A DNA stretch of 64,000 bases from Euborellia annulipes (Eukaryota > Arthropoda > Insecta > Dermaptera > Anisolabididae): positions 62,001 through 126,000 of the forward strand of contig JAKCPI010016541.1 in the NCBI GenBank assembly GCA_023213315.1, written 5' to 3'. Position numbers and translations under genes: made by a program. Positions 63,474 to 64,000 of the stretch are shown piece by piece (the stretch's first letter is position 1; the number at the start of each line of letters is the position of its first letter). Below the pieces are notes generated by a model, which saw nothing but the letters and a program-made list of their open reading frames with translations, was not told the origin of the DNA and searched no databases.

Positions 63474-63689
63474 TTATTTTAACGTGGAAAGCATTCGCTG
63501 GTTTTTCTTTCTCCATAACCTTAATACTGTTGACCCAGCATACTTCGTTTCGTTTCCATTAAAAAATATATAATATTTTTTTAAAAACAATGAAATAATC
63601 ACAAGTAGAAAACGCATGGATGGGACTTAATATTGTCCCTCACTTTACATAAAATTTAATTTTTTGATCTCATTGGAATCTCTATATAA

Positions 63690-64000
63690 AAAAGAGATTT
63701 AAGCAGGGTTATCAGCAGTTTCTGCAGCTAACAGAGAATCCCGCTTGACACTTCTTAAGACTGTTCCAGCAAGCAACCCTTCATAAGTGAACTTCCAGAA
63801 TATTCGCTCAGTTCTTGTCAAAGTATTGACATTCAAAAAACCGACAGCGTAAAAGCTTATAGAGTCTAATTTTATAAAGTTTTAAAGTTTGCATTTTTAA
63901 CAATATATAAAGAAAATAAATAGAAAGAAAATATGTCAGAAGAGTAAGTCAGGTAGTAGGGTAGCAGTATCTATCAAACGAAATTTCCAACATAAGAATA
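63690..64000 (-). other. Right edge; short open frame of unknown nature
   Basis: On the minus strand a frame of about 60 codons without an ATG (roughly 63885-63700) includes RIFWKFTYEGLLAGTVLRSV and ends at a stop near 63700. I do not recognise it. It could be an exon end or repeat-derived. Confidence 0.2.

Larger units (their letters stand above)
63098..63564. mobile_element. Hammerhead fold-back 6 with 13-bp target duplication
   Basis: Direct repeat GTTTCCATTAAAA (63098-63110, 63552-63564) flanks a 441-bp insertion. The insertion has a palindrome (63111-63508) with ends GAAAAACCAGCGAATGC and complement, then an unpaired tail (63509-63551) with CCATAAC...CTTCG, a pattern also seen in the tail at 6377-6404. 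Hammerhead-like motifs are at 63145-63196 (minus) and 63420-63473 (plus). Confidence 0.88.
62987..63644. mobile_element. TA-type MITE interrupted by a hammerhead fold-back
   Basis: The same MITE family as 50474-50676 (CCCGCCCATGCG and CGCATGGATGGGAC inside the ends). It is split at 63110 by the insertion 63111-63551. The 50474 copy shows the unoccupied state. Confidence 0.8.

Overview
The window is AT-rich, intron-bearing, repeat-dense animal DNA. Four protein-coding genes can be supported, and all look metazoan. An arthropod is most likely, because the ribosomal protein L23a carries a long Lys/Ala/Pro, histone-H1-like N-terminal extension of the kind known from insects. A copepod such as a sea louse is my best but weakly supported guess. 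No bacterial-style operons, rRNA genes, CRISPR arrays or clean tRNA genes were seen.

Layout. At 1.3-1.5 kb on the minus strand is the first coding exon of NADPH-cytochrome P450 reductase; the rest lies beyond the left edge. From 1.5 to 33.5 kb there is no host gene I can recognise. This stretch is a mosaic of tRNA-derived SINEs, hAT-type MITEs with 8-bp target duplications, a dead mariner, a pogo-like element, a very abundant family ending in TACTTTCTCTTACC, and many long fold-back insertions. At 33.5-38.4 kb a Rab34/36-type GTPase (minus) and RPL23A (plus) sit head to head about 0.4 kb apart. Three introns of RPL23A each carry a copy of one C/D-box snoRNA family at the classical distance from the 3' splice site. 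At 38.6-42.9 kb there are more MITEs and the second copy of a large fold-back. At 43.0-53.6 kb (minus) is AKAP1, the mitochondrial A-kinase anchor, with an N-terminal membrane anchor, a coding minisatellite, a KH domain and a Tudor domain in seven coding exons. One of its introns holds a Tc1-like transposon nested in a larger inverted-repeat element. From 54 to 64 kb there are repeats plus a few GC-richer islands of unknown nature.

Main discovery. Scattered through the window are about 15 copies of a motif with the hammerhead ribozyme layout: CTGANGA, one extra base, a covarying stem II, GAAAC, then GTC/GTT, with stem I formed by the flanks. Most occur as head-to-head inverted pairs in palindromic insertions of about 0.4-0.5 kb. 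Those insertions have a short unpaired tail and are flanked by 12-16-bp direct repeats, which points to retrotransposition rather than cut-and-paste. The helix III sequence is loopless and self-complementary (ACGT, ATAT or ACGCGT), as expected for hammerheads that work as dimers. This resembles Penelope-like-element ribozymes, but the palindromic paired form looks like a distinct, perhaps undescribed, non-autonomous family.

Caution on sequence quality. Both the Rab gene and AKAP1 are interrupted by a single-base indel in a homopolymer, and the window has G runs up to 49 bases. Homopolymer errors are therefore likely, and gene models should allow for them.
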